DNA from: Candidatus Levybacteria bacterium RIFCSPLOWO2_01_FULL_42_15
GTDB lineage: Bacteria; Patescibacteriota; Microgenomatia; Levybacterales; UBA12049
DNA length: 24,899 nucleotides
Assembly: GCA_001784055.1 (NCBI GenBank)
Contig: MFOZ01000022.1
Span: 27,609-52,507, forward strand
Direction: 5' to 3'
Shown: piece by piece, positions 15,502-21,271 of the stretch
How the letters are laid out: every line of letters begins with the position of its first letter
How positions within the stretch are numbered: the first letter of the stretch is position 1
The notes under the pieces: generated by a model
Told to the model about the DNA's origin: nothing
Seen by the model: the letters and a program-made list of their open reading frames with translations, nothing else
Database searches by the model: none
Program-made: the position numbers and the translations under genes

Positions 15502-15530
15502 AGTATGCTGCTACGTAGCAGCATACTTTA
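15498..15530 (+). repeat. 23-bp direct repeat, copy 2, extended to a 32-bp perfect palindrome
   Basis: Bases 15498-15520 repeat 14268-14290 exactly. Here the sequence continues into a perfect inverted repeat covering 15499-15530 (16 bp per arm, centred on TACGTA), which includes the sufS TAA. As RNA it would fold into a long hairpin with a tiny loop. There is no run of U after it, so it is not a standard intrinsic terminator. It could trim or protect the mRNA between sufS and the scaffold gene. Confidence 0.92.
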
Positions 15531-15577
15531 GAGAAATAGTACGTAGACGGCGTATGAGGAACTATATACGTTGCGCT

Positions 15578-15997
15578 ATGAAAAGAACCATGAACAGCGC
15601 ATATCGGGATGAGATTTTGGAACATTATCGGGAGCCGTTAAATTATGGAAAGCTTCTTTCTTGTACTGTTTCTTCAAAGCAAACAAACCCTTTTTGTGGG
15701 GATGAGATTGAAATCTATGTAAAATTTGATAAGAATTTCCTAGGTGTCCTAGCTAATCCACCTCCCAGGTGGACTTGGGCTATTCAGGAGATTGCTTTTA
15801 CGGGTAAAGGATGTGCCATAAGCATTGCGGGTGCGTCTATGCTTACTGAATACGCAAAGGGAAAAACAAAAAAAGAGTTGACAAAGTTTTCTCAAGAAGA
15901 TATGCTAAGACTACTTGGAATTGAGGTTTCAGAAACGCGAAAGAAGTGCGCATTGCTAGGATGGTCAATCCTGCAGGATTGTTTAAGCAATAATTGA
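15578..15997 (+). CDS. sufU: Fe-S scaffold / sulfur acceptor, SufU/IscU-like, with an in-frame insertion
   Basis: The protein shows the three-cysteine U-type pattern: NPFCGDEI, GKGCAISIAGASML and RKKCALLGW, that is C40, C79 and C124 from ATG 15578, with the aspartate after CG also kept. The residues around the second and third cysteine resemble SufU, but the gap between them is IscU-like in length, without the extra segment of Bacillus SufU. Between cysteines 1 and 2 there are 39 positions, against 25 in B. subtilis SufU from memory, so about 14 residues (FLGVLANPPPRWTW area) are extra and coincide with two DNA hairpins. In-frame ATGs lie at 15554, 15578 and 15590 and none has a good ribosome binding site, so the start is uncertain. 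It would accept sulfur from SufS. Confidence 0.85.
   Translation: MKRTMNSAYRDEILEHYREPLNYGKLLSCTVSSKQTNPFCGDEIEIYVKFDKNFLGVLANPPPRWTWAIQEIAFTGKGCAISIAGASMLTEYAKGKTKKELTKFSQEDMLRLLGIEVSETRKKCALLGWSILQDCLSNN
15740..15773 (+). repeat. Twin palindromes inside sufU (in-frame element)
   Basis: Two adjacent perfect hairpins lie within the coding region: CTAGG-TGT-CCTAG at 15740-15752, and a 7-bp stem TCCACCT/AGGTGGA with loop CCC at 15757-15773. They encode the extra, Pro/Trp-rich residues of the protein. The position and make-up resemble palindromic elements that insert in frame in genes of some bacteria, such as the Rickettsia palindromic elements; that likeness is an inference. Confidence 0.6.
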
Positions 15998-16006
15998 TAA
16001 TATAAT
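15979..16006 (+). promoter_or_regulatory. Possible promoter of the ferredoxin gene
   Basis: TTGTTT (15979-15984), a 16-base spacer and a consensus -10 TATAAT (16001-16006) lie at the end of sufU and in the 24-base gap. The expected start near 16013 leaves a leader of about 9 bases. The -35 touches a 16-bp perfect palindrome (15966-15981) that could bind a regulator or be chance. Confidence 0.5.
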
Positions 16007-16021
16007 TTTGAATTTGTTGCT

Positions 16022-16294
16022 ATGCCATATACAGTAAAAGTTGATCGAGCCCTTTGTATTGGAGCTGCAAGTTGTGTTGCGGTTTCTGCAAATGCCTTTG
16101 AGCTTGACAGCGAGGGAAAAGCGGTCATCAAAAAAAAGGATGGCACAACCACATCGGACCCTGTTTCTTTTTCGGAAATAAACGAGAGTGAGCAAGTAAT
16201 CGAGCACGCGGCAAAATCATGTCCGGTGAACGCAATAATCATTGTAGAGACTGATCAACAAGGCAATGAAATCCGCCAAGTTTATCCCTCCTAG
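16022..16294 (+). CDS. Small ferredoxin, probably [3Fe-4S] type
   Basis: The 90-residue protein has the single-cluster ferredoxin pattern VDRALCIGAASCVAVSANAF, then AAKSCPVNAI near the end. Cluster cysteines are C12, C18 and C67; the place of the second cysteine of a [4Fe-4S] motif (CXXCXXC) is taken by A15. Three-cysteine ferredoxins of this kind usually hold a [3Fe-4S] cluster, though some accept a fourth iron with another ligand. It lies between the suf genes, which would load its cluster, and the 2-oxoacid oxidoreductase, which needs an electron acceptor and has no ferredoxin subunit of its own here. That makes it the natural partner, by context. The acidic middle part (about 27-62) looks like a surface extension. 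Confidence 0.85.
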   Translation: MPYTVKVDRALCIGAASCVAVSANAFELDSEGKAVIKKKDGTTTSDPVSFSEINESEQVIEHAAKSCPVNAIIIVETDQQGNEIRQVYPS

Positions 16295-16303
16295 CAAGCT
16301 TTC

Positions 16304-16332
16304 TTGATTCACAATTCGTTTATTGGTAGTAT
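16304..16332 (+). promoter_or_regulatory. Promoter giving a leaderless mRNA for the oxidoreductase alpha gene
   Basis: TTGATT (16304-16309), a 17-base spacer and TAGTAT (16327-16332) place the expected transcription start at 16339, the G of the GTG start codon. An in-frame TAG within the -10 excludes any upstream start codon. The geometry matches that seen before the CAP-domain gene. Confidence 0.5.
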
Positions 16333-16338
16333 GGTACT

Positions 16339-18084
16339 GTGACCGATCTTCAGTGGCTTATTGGTGGAGAAGCTGGGTATGGCATTGTAACAACGGGTGT
16401 TATGATGTCTAAAATTTTCACTCGCCTCGGTCTTTCTGTTTTTGACTACGTTGAATATCCTTCTCTCATCCGCGGAGGGCATAACGCGTATTACGTGCGG
16501 GGCTCGGATAATCCTATCTTTTCCCAAAGGAAAGGAATAGATATTCTTGTTGCTCTTAATAAAGACACTATTAACAAACACAAAGATGAAGTTTCAGAAA
16601 ACGGCGCCATTATCTATGATCCTTCCGTTACCAAGGTAGAGCCACAAGAGTTTTCCCCTTCCATTCTTAGGGTTGAAGTTCCGCTTCTTGAGATTACCAA
16701 GAAGGTTGGCGCGGATCATCTTATGATAAACACGGTAGCCATTGGTGCTTCTCTTGCCCTTTTTTACAGCGATTTTGGCGTTCTCCAAAAGATTCTTACC
16801 GATGTATTTGGGAAAAAAGGAGAAAAAGTTATTCAAGAAAACCTAAATGCTTCCAAAGCAGGGTTTGATTATGTCAAAACTCATTCTGCCCCCCCGTTTA
16901 AAAAACAAGTGAACGCACTCAAGCAACAAAACCTTCTTATTAGTGCAGCAGAAGCGGTTGCATTAGGAGCAATACGCGCGGGTCTTCAATTTGCGGCAAT
17001 CTACCCAATGACTCCTATTAATGGGGTTATGACAACCATTGTCCAAAATGCATCGACATACGGTATTGTGGTAAAAGAACCGGAAGATGAAATAGCAGGC
17101 ATTAACATGGCAATTGGCGCCTCTTTTGCGGGAGCGCGTTCTCTGGTGGCAACATCAGGAGGCGGTTTCTCTCTTATGGTGGAAAGTCTTGGGCTTGCCG
17201 CCCAAACAGAAGTGCCTTTGGTTGTTGTAGAGGGAATGAGACCGGGGCCGGCAACAGGAATGCCCACATGGACAGAACAGGGAGACGTTCGGTTTGTTCT
17301 GCACGCGGCGCAAGGAGATTTTCCACGAATTGTTATAGCTCCGGGTGATGCAGAAGAAGCGTTTGGTTTTACTATGACCGCGTTTAACCTTGCGGAAACA
17401 TACCAACTGCCGGTAATTCTTCTGGTTGATAAATATCTTATGGAAAGCCATGCGACTGTTCCATTTGAAAATCTTTCTTCTCGTGCCGATAGCTTTCGCA
17501 TAGAGCGAGGAAAACTCTTGAGGGATGAAGATGTCGCAGTTCAAACAGATTATAAACGATACGCGCTTGTTGAAGACGGGATTTCGCCTCGCAGTATTCC
17601 CGGTCAAAAAGGAGGAATTGGACTGGCAGGATCAGACGAGCATGATGAGCATGGTCTCTATAGCGAAGATGCGCATATGCGCGTTTCCATGATGGATAAG
17701 CGATTTAAAAAATTGGATTCAGCAATTCCGCATATTCCTCCTCCCGATTTGTACGGCGATGAAAAAGCGCCCGTTACCATTGTAAGCTTTGGGTCAACAA
17801 AAATGCCTATTTTTGAAGCGATGAGCTCTCTTGCAAGAGAAGGAATAGCTATACGGTTTCTTAAAGTTTCTTATCTCAATCCTTTTCCTACGGAAGCAGT
17901 TGCCTCAACAATGAAGGACTCACAAAAGACTTTGGTTATCGAGAACAATAAAACAGGGCAGTTTGAGGGACTAATAAGAGAATATACGGGTTTTTCGGTA
18001 TCTGACCACTTGAGAAAGTATGACGGACGACCATTCTATCCGGAAGAGATTGTAGATCATGTAAAAACTCTTCTTAAGAAATGA
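16339..18084 (+). CDS. korA: 2-oxoacid:ferredoxin oxidoreductase, fused gamma-alpha subunit
   Basis: The first 185 residues or so are the gamma domain (LIGGEAGYGIVTTG, then EYPSLIRGGHNAYYVR); from about 195 the alpha domain follows, with AIYPMTPINGVMTT near 219-232, ATSGGGFSLMVESLGLA and EGMRPGPATGMPTWTEQGD. The fused gamma-alpha order is that of the 2-oxoglutarate/2-oxoacid group (KorA, OorA type). With the beta subunit it decarboxylates a 2-oxoacid with CoA, giving acyl-CoA and reduced ferredoxin; the exact acid (pyruvate, 2-oxoglutarate or branched) cannot be assigned. A GTG start is required, since a stop codon lies four codons upstream. It is followed by the beta gene after 12 bases. Confidence 0.9.
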   Translation: MTDLQWLIGGEAGYGIVTTGVMMSKIFTRLGLSVFDYVEYPSLIRGGHNAYYVRGSDNPIFSQRKGIDILVALNKDTINKHKDEVSENGAIIYDPSVTKVEPQEFSPSILRVEVPLLEITKKVGADHLMINTVAIGASLALFYSDFGVLQKILTDVFGKKGEKVIQENLNASKAGFDYVKTHSAPPFKKQVNALKQQNLLISAAEAVALGAIRAGLQFAAIYPMTPINGVMTTIVQNASTYGIVVKEPEDEIAGINMAIGASFAGARSLVATSGGGFSLMVESLGLAAQTEVPLVVVEGMRPGPATGMPTWTEQGDVRFVLHAAQGDFPRIVIAPGDAEEAFGFTMTAFNLAETYQLPVILLVDKYLMESHATVPFENLSSRADSFRIERGKLLRDEDVAVQTDYKRYALVEDGISPRSIPGQKGGIGLAGSDEHDEHGLYSEDAHMRVSMMDKRFKKLDSAIPHIPPPDLYGDEKAPVTIVSFGSTKMPIFEAMSSLAREGIAIRFLKVSYLNPFPTEAVASTMKDSQKTLVIENNKTGQFEGLIREYTGFSVSDHLRKYDGRPFYPEEIVDHVKTLLKK

Positions 18085-18096
18085 TGGTTAAAAAGT

Positions 18097-18987
18097 ATGA
18101 CAGAACTTAAAGACTTAGAAATTACCTACGATAAGCCCAACTGGTGTCCGGGGTGTGGCGATTTTGGTGTGTGGATATCGCTTAAAAATGCGATTGTATC
18201 CTTAAACCTCAATCCGTGGGAAGTGGTTCTTGTGTCAGGGATTGGATGCTCCAGCAAGCTTCCGTATTGGGTCAAGACGTACGGGTTTAACGGACTCCAT
18301 GGACGCCCCATGCCGGTTGCCGAAGGGATAAAACTTGCAAATCAGGGACTTACGGTTATTGTGATTGGAGGAGACGGGGATCAGTATGGAGAAGGGGCAA
18401 ATCACCTCATTCACGCGGCGCGCAGAAATATTGATCTTACCGTCATGGTGCATAATAATCAAATATACGGACTCACTACCGGTCAGTTTTCTCCCACAAC
18501 GGACATTGGAGAAAAAAACAAAGCAAATCCCAATCCTATTATTGAGGTGCCGTTAAATCCTATAGCTCTTGCCTTATCCGCGGGAGCAACCTTTGTTGCC
18601 CGAGGTTTTGCCGGAGACAATAAGCAAGAAACGCAGCTCATTACTGAGGGAGTAAAGCATAAAGGATTTGCAATTATTGACACGATGCAGCCGTGCGTTA
18701 CGTTTAACCACAAGAACACATTCTCCTGGTTTTATGAACGGGTATATAAGTTAGAAGAAGAAGGTCATGATCCTCTCAATAGAATTAAAGCATTTGAAAG
18801 AGCGGAAGAGTGGCCTTTACGAAAAGTTCTTGAGCAAAACCAGAAAGAACGGATCCCAACAGGCATTTTTTACAAAGAGGATCGTTCTACATGGGAGGAC
18901 GCAACGCTTCAAATTCAGAAAGCTCCATTGGTAAAACAATCAATGGAGAACCGCGATATTACTCCTCTTCTTAGAGAGCTCATGTAG
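18097..18987 (+). CDS. korB: 2-oxoacid:ferredoxin oxidoreductase, beta (TPP-binding) subunit
   Basis: The thiamine-diphosphate and [4Fe-4S] subunit. Cluster cysteines are C17 and C20 in WCPGCGDFG, C51 in GIGCSSK and C200 in MQPCVTF. The TPP/Mg site is GGDGDQYGEG at 91-100 with NNQIYGLTTGQ at 120-130. At 296 residues it is the usual length of a KorB/PorB-type protein. It needs the fused gamma-alpha subunit just upstream and probably passes electrons to the three-cysteine ferredoxin at 16022. It is the last gene of this unit: a strong terminator follows 20 bases after the stop. Confidence 0.93.
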   Translation: MTELKDLEITYDKPNWCPGCGDFGVWISLKNAIVSLNLNPWEVVLVSGIGCSSKLPYWVKTYGFNGLHGRPMPVAEGIKLANQGLTVIVIGGDGDQYGEGANHLIHAARRNIDLTVMVHNNQIYGLTTGQFSPTTDIGEKNKANPNPIIEVPLNPIALALSAGATFVARGFAGDNKQETQLITEGVKHKGFAIIDTMQPCVTFNHKNTFSWFYERVYKLEEEGHDPLNRIKAFERAEEWPLRKVLEQNQKERIPTGIFYKEDRSTWEDATLQIQKAPLVKQSMENRDITPLLRELM

Positions 18988-19006
18988 AGCTTTTATCTAT
19001 AAGTTC

Positions 19007-19040
19007 AAAAAACCCTCGCATGATATCAGCGAGGGTTTTT
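19007..19040. terminator. Intrinsic terminator, bidirectional
   Basis: A-rich arm 19007-19012, stem CCCTCGC (19013-19019), nine-base loop, stem GCGAGGG (19029-19035) and T5 (19036-19040). The A tract and T tract let it work in both directions, fitting its place between the converging korB and DUF5679 genes. Confidence 0.93.
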
Positions 19041-19066
19041 CTTTGCGAAATGAACTCATCAAAGGA

Positions 19067-19207
19067 TTATCCTCCGATTCTGTACATTCCTGTTCCACAA
19101 GTTGGACATTTACCTTTGAGTGCCGGTTTTCCATTTTTCATGGTAACCCGTTGTGCATTTGGGTCATCTCTTTTTTCTCGACACTTTACGCAGTACATGC
19201 TTGCCAT
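19067..19207 (-). CDS. DUF5679 zinc-ribbon protein, 46 residues
   Basis: Reading the minus strand from ATG 19207 gives MASMYCVKCREKRD, a middle with VTMKNGKPALKGKCPTCG, and the end GMYRIGG. Two CXXC pairs (C6/C9 and C34/C37) form a zinc ribbon, and MKNGKPA with KGKCP.CGT is the DUF5679 pattern as I remember it. Function is unknown; such tiny ribbons are often nucleic-acid or ribosome associated. The start is settled by a near-perfect Shine-Dalgarno GGAGGTGA seven bases upstream. It is the second gene of a minus-strand pair and stops 27 bases before the shared terminator. Confidence 0.88.
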   Translation of the reverse strand: MASMYCVKCREKRDDPNAQRVTMKNGKPALKGKCPTCGTGMYRIGG

Positions 19208-19214
19208 ATTTGTT

Positions 19215-19222
19215 TCACCTCC
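19215..19222 (-). promoter_or_regulatory. Strong Shine-Dalgarno of the DUF5679 gene
   Basis: On the minus strand GGAGGTGA is complementary to eight bases of the anti-Shine-Dalgarno of 16S rRNA and sits seven bases from ATG 19207. It is the best ribosome binding site I see in the window and fixes this start. Confidence 0.85.
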
Positions 19223-19227
19223 CCTCA

Positions 19228-19244
19228 CCTCGCCAAAGGCGGGG
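19228..19244 (-). repeat. GC-rich hairpin between two minus-strand genes
   Basis: On the minus strand CCCCGCC-TTT-GGCGAGG forms a 7-bp stem with one G-T pair. It begins one base after the stop of the membrane-protein gene and ends five bases before the Shine-Dalgarno of the DUF5679 gene. No T tract follows, so it is unlikely to be a terminator; it may stabilise or split the two-gene mRNA. Confidence 0.55.
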
Positions 19245-19245
19245 T

Positions 19246-19524
19246 TTACGCCTCTATCGGTAATACAATAATACGGTTTTTAAGAATAAAAAAGAGGAAA
19301 AGCTCTAACCCAACAATAACACAAGTTGTTATAATAATTTTAAGAAGATCGCCTCTTAAAGCAACCGGGTTATAAGAAAAGACAGAAACGTATTGAGTAG
19401 TATAAGAAATTTCTTTTTTTGCTGCATCAATAAGAGAAACTGAGCTGGCAGTAGGTTTTTTGAGAAGCTGATTGCGAAGTTCGGTAATGATTTTTTCCTG
19501 GCGCGTTTTTCTTCTTTTGCTCAT
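19246..19524 (-). CDS. Tail-anchored small membrane protein, unknown function
   Basis: The product has 92 residues: a very basic start (MSKRRKTRQEK), a soluble part to about residue 60, and one hydrophobic helix at about 61-81 near the C-terminus. No known family is recognised. It is expressed from a clear minus-strand promoter with a leader of about 20 bases, and is followed by the DUF5679 gene after 38 bases. The promoter, its position ahead of a recognisable gene and the good ATG support coding. A frame on the opposite strand (19043-19375) overlaps both minus genes and is their shadow. Confidence 0.72.
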   Translation of the reverse strand: MSKRRKTRQEKIITELRNQLLKKPTASSVSLIDAAKKEISYTTQYVSVFSYNPVALRGDLLKIIITTCVIVGLELFLFFILKNRIIVLPIEA

Positions 19525-19550
19525 GGGTATTTAGCCTTGCTTTAGTGCAA

Positions 19551-19579
19551 AGATTACACTATTGACTTCATGCTGTCAA
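19551..19579 (-). promoter_or_regulatory. Minus-strand promoter of the membrane-protein/DUF5679 pair
   Basis: Minus-strand TTGACA (19574-19579), 17 bases, TAATCT (19551-19556); expected start near 19544, 20 bases before ATG 19524. The spacer includes the -35 of the opposing promoter. Confidence 0.65.
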
Positions 19580-19590
19580 GAGGCTAGTAT
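19562..19590 (+). promoter_or_regulatory. Plus-strand promoter of the DUF4446 gene
   Basis: TTGACT (19562-19567), 17 bases, TAGTAT (19585-19590); TATATT at 19588-19593 is an alternative -10. The expected start lies 2-5 bases before ATG 19602, so the mRNA is nearly leaderless. It overlaps the divergent promoter; the two -35 boxes form the inverted repeat TTGAC-N8-GTCAA (19562-19579). Confidence 0.65.
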
Positions 19591-19601
19591 ATTCTTTATA
19601 C

Positions 19602-20069
19602 ATGGTGTTTAATTTTGAACTTTTGGCCATTGCCGTCGTGATTGTATGGCTGGTCGTTCTAAGCGTCATGTTTTGGCAATCGTTTGCGGGGTATTCGGAC
19701 TTTGTAAGAGGAGCAAAAGGAAAAACTCTGCAGGCAGCGCTTGAGTCTCTGTTAAGGGATTTAGAAGAAACAAAAAAAGACACAAAAGAGCAATCGGAGC
19801 GGATCACAAAACTAGAAGAAGAAGAGCTATTGCATATACAAAAAATTGGACTGTTGCGCTTTAACCCATTTAAAGATACAGGAGGAGACCAGAGTTTTGT
19901 ATTAGCCCTTTTGGACAATAACGATACGGGAATTGTGATTTCTGCTCTTTACTCTCGTTTGGGGACGAGATGGTACGCAAAAAAGGTAGCAGAGGGTAAA
20001 GGATTAGAACATGAACTATCTGATGAAGAAAAGAAAGCAATTAGTGAGGCAAGATCTCGCAAAGAGTAA
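19602..20069 (+). CDS. DUF4446 family membrane-anchored protein
   Basis: 155 residues: an N-terminal transmembrane helix (about 6-27), a charged, probably coiled-coil segment (about 40-76, rich in Glu, Lys and Leu), and a compact domain with HIQKIGLLRFNPFKDTGGDQSFVLALLD then SRLGTRWYAK. These are the hallmarks of DUF4446, found in many Gram-positive and CPR genomes; the function is not known. The domain probably faces the cytosol after the single helix. It starts right after a strong promoter and is followed by the DUF3048 gene after 3 bases, so both are likely on one transcript. Confidence 0.88.
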   Translation: MVFNFELLAIAVVIVWLVVLSVMFWQSFAGYSDFVRGAKGKTLQAALESLLRDLEETKKDTKEQSERITKLEEEELLHIQKIGLLRFNPFKDTGGDQSFVLALLDNNDTGIVISALYSRLGTRWYAKKVAEGKGLEHELSDEEKKAISEARSRKE

Positions 20070-20072
20070 TCC

Positions 20073-21230
20073 ATGAGCAAAAGCAACATTTTAGTTATTG
20101 GATGTATTGTGGGAGCATATCTGTTCTTTGCGTCGGTCTCCTATCTTATTTTTTCCAAAACCGCAATCGGAGGAAGTTTGGTTCTTGAGTCCAAGCCCCC
20201 CGCAACAAGCGTAAGCATTTTTAATGAACGACTTCCTAAGACCGAGTCCTGTCCTCTTAACGGTGCTTTGTATTCAAAAGACCAGCGAAAATGGTGGGAG
20301 ACGCATAGGCCTTTGGGTGTTATGATAGAAAATCATAAGGGAGCACGTCCTCAATCGGGGATTTGGGGTGCTGATGTAGTGTATGAGGCCGTTGCCGAAG
20401 GAGGAATAACAAGATTTTTGGCAATGTATCATTGTCAGGATGCAGGACAGATAGGGCCAGTTAGATCGGCTCGCACGTACTTTTTGGACTTCATTTCCGA
20501 ATATTCGGAATTTCCCCTATACGCGCACGTGGGCGGTGCGAATACATCGGGACCTGCTGATGCGCTTTCTCATATAGCTGACTATGAGTGGAGCGGCTAT
20601 AACGATCTTAACCAGTTCTCTATTGGATTTCCCACATTCTGGCGTGATTACAATAGGCTGGGGCGCCCAACAGATACAGAACATACTATGTATTCAACAG
20701 TCAAGAAATTATGGGATTTTGCAAAAACGAGAGGCCTTACCAACGTAGATAAAGATAACACTTCTTGGGACGAATCGTTTACCCCCTACAGCTTTAAAGA
20801 TGATATAAAAGTATCTAGTCCTCAAGCGCAAATAATACGTCTTGCGTTTTGGGAGAACAACGATCCGTATGATGTTGAATGGACATATTCAGCCCAAACA
20901 AACGCGTACGAAAGAAGCCATGGAGGAAGTCCTCACGTTGATAAGAACAACAACAAAAGGATAATCGCCAAAAATGTAGTGGTTCTGTTTATGAAAGAAC
21001 GCTCAGCAAATGACGGATATGAAGGTAACGTGCATCTTTTATATACAACCAAAGGGACGGGAAGCGCGATCGTCTTTATAGATGGAGACAGAATAGACGC
21101 AACGTGGAGAAAAGAAGGACGGCGCGGGAGAACGCTTTTATTTACCAAACAAGGTAAGCCTATTGCTTTGAATAGAGGAATTATTTGGTTCGAAATCCTG
21201 CCCACGGATGGAATAGTAGAAACTGAGTAG
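20073..21230 (+). CDS. DUF3048 domain protein (YerB-like), membrane-anchored
   Basis: 385 residues with an N-terminal hydrophobic helix (about 5-27) and a large outer part. The DUF3048 motifs RPLGVMIENHKGARPQSGI, VVYEAVAEGGITRFLAMYH (103-120) and GPVRSARTYF (128-137) are clear. The C-terminal part, with VVLFMKER and GTGSAIVFIDG down to GIIWFEILP, matches the family's second domain. YerB of Bacillus is a lipoprotein, but there is no obvious lipobox here, so the helix is probably an anchor. The biochemical role of the family is not known. Cysteines C60 and C121 could form a disulfide outside the cell. It ends 41 bases before the next gene, which has its own promoter. Confidence 0.88.
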   Translation: MSKSNILVIGCIVGAYLFFASVSYLIFSKTAIGGSLVLESKPPATSVSIFNERLPKTESCPLNGALYSKDQRKWWETHRPLGVMIENHKGARPQSGIWGADVVYEAVAEGGITRFLAMYHCQDAGQIGPVRSARTYFLDFISEYSEFPLYAHVGGANTSGPADALSHIADYEWSGYNDLNQFSIGFPTFWRDYNRLGRPTDTEHTMYSTVKKLWDFAKTRGLTNVDKDNTSWDESFTPYSFKDDIKVSSPQAQIIRLAFWENNDPYDVEWTYSAQTNAYERSHGGSPHVDKNNNKRIIAKNVVVLFMKERSANDGYEGNVHLLYTTKGTGSAIVFIDGDRIDATWRKEGRRGRTLLFTKQGKPIALNRGIIWFEILPTDGIVETE

Positions 21231-21238
21231 ACAAGTTG

Positions 21239-21247
21239 TGCTATAAT
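21239..21247 (+). promoter_or_regulatory. Extended -10 promoter of the HTH-nucleotidyltransferase/secDF unit
   Basis: TG-C-TATAAT (21239-21247) is a consensus extended -10. No good -35 is seen at the right distance, which extended -10 promoters tolerate. The start is expected near 21254, and an AGAGG ribosome binding site (21261-21265) precedes ATG 21272. Confidence 0.6.
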
Positions 21248-21271
21248 CATCCTAAGTAAAAGAGGCAGGCT

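Noticed and set aside
15499..15530. 32-bp palindrome as an intrinsic terminator
   Set aside because: No T tract follows, the stem is not GC-rich at its base, and the scaffold gene continues in the same direction after it.
17001..17607. Long minus-strand frames (166 and 150 codons) opposite korA
   Set aside because: They lie antisense to conserved alpha-subunit motifs and give Ser/Arg/Thr-rich or motif-free proteins.
19043..19375. Plus-strand frames over the DUF5679/membrane-protein region
   Set aside because: The minus strand gives a recognisable zinc ribbon with an excellent ribosome binding site and a promoter; the plus frames begin within the terminator region and have no promoter or motif.
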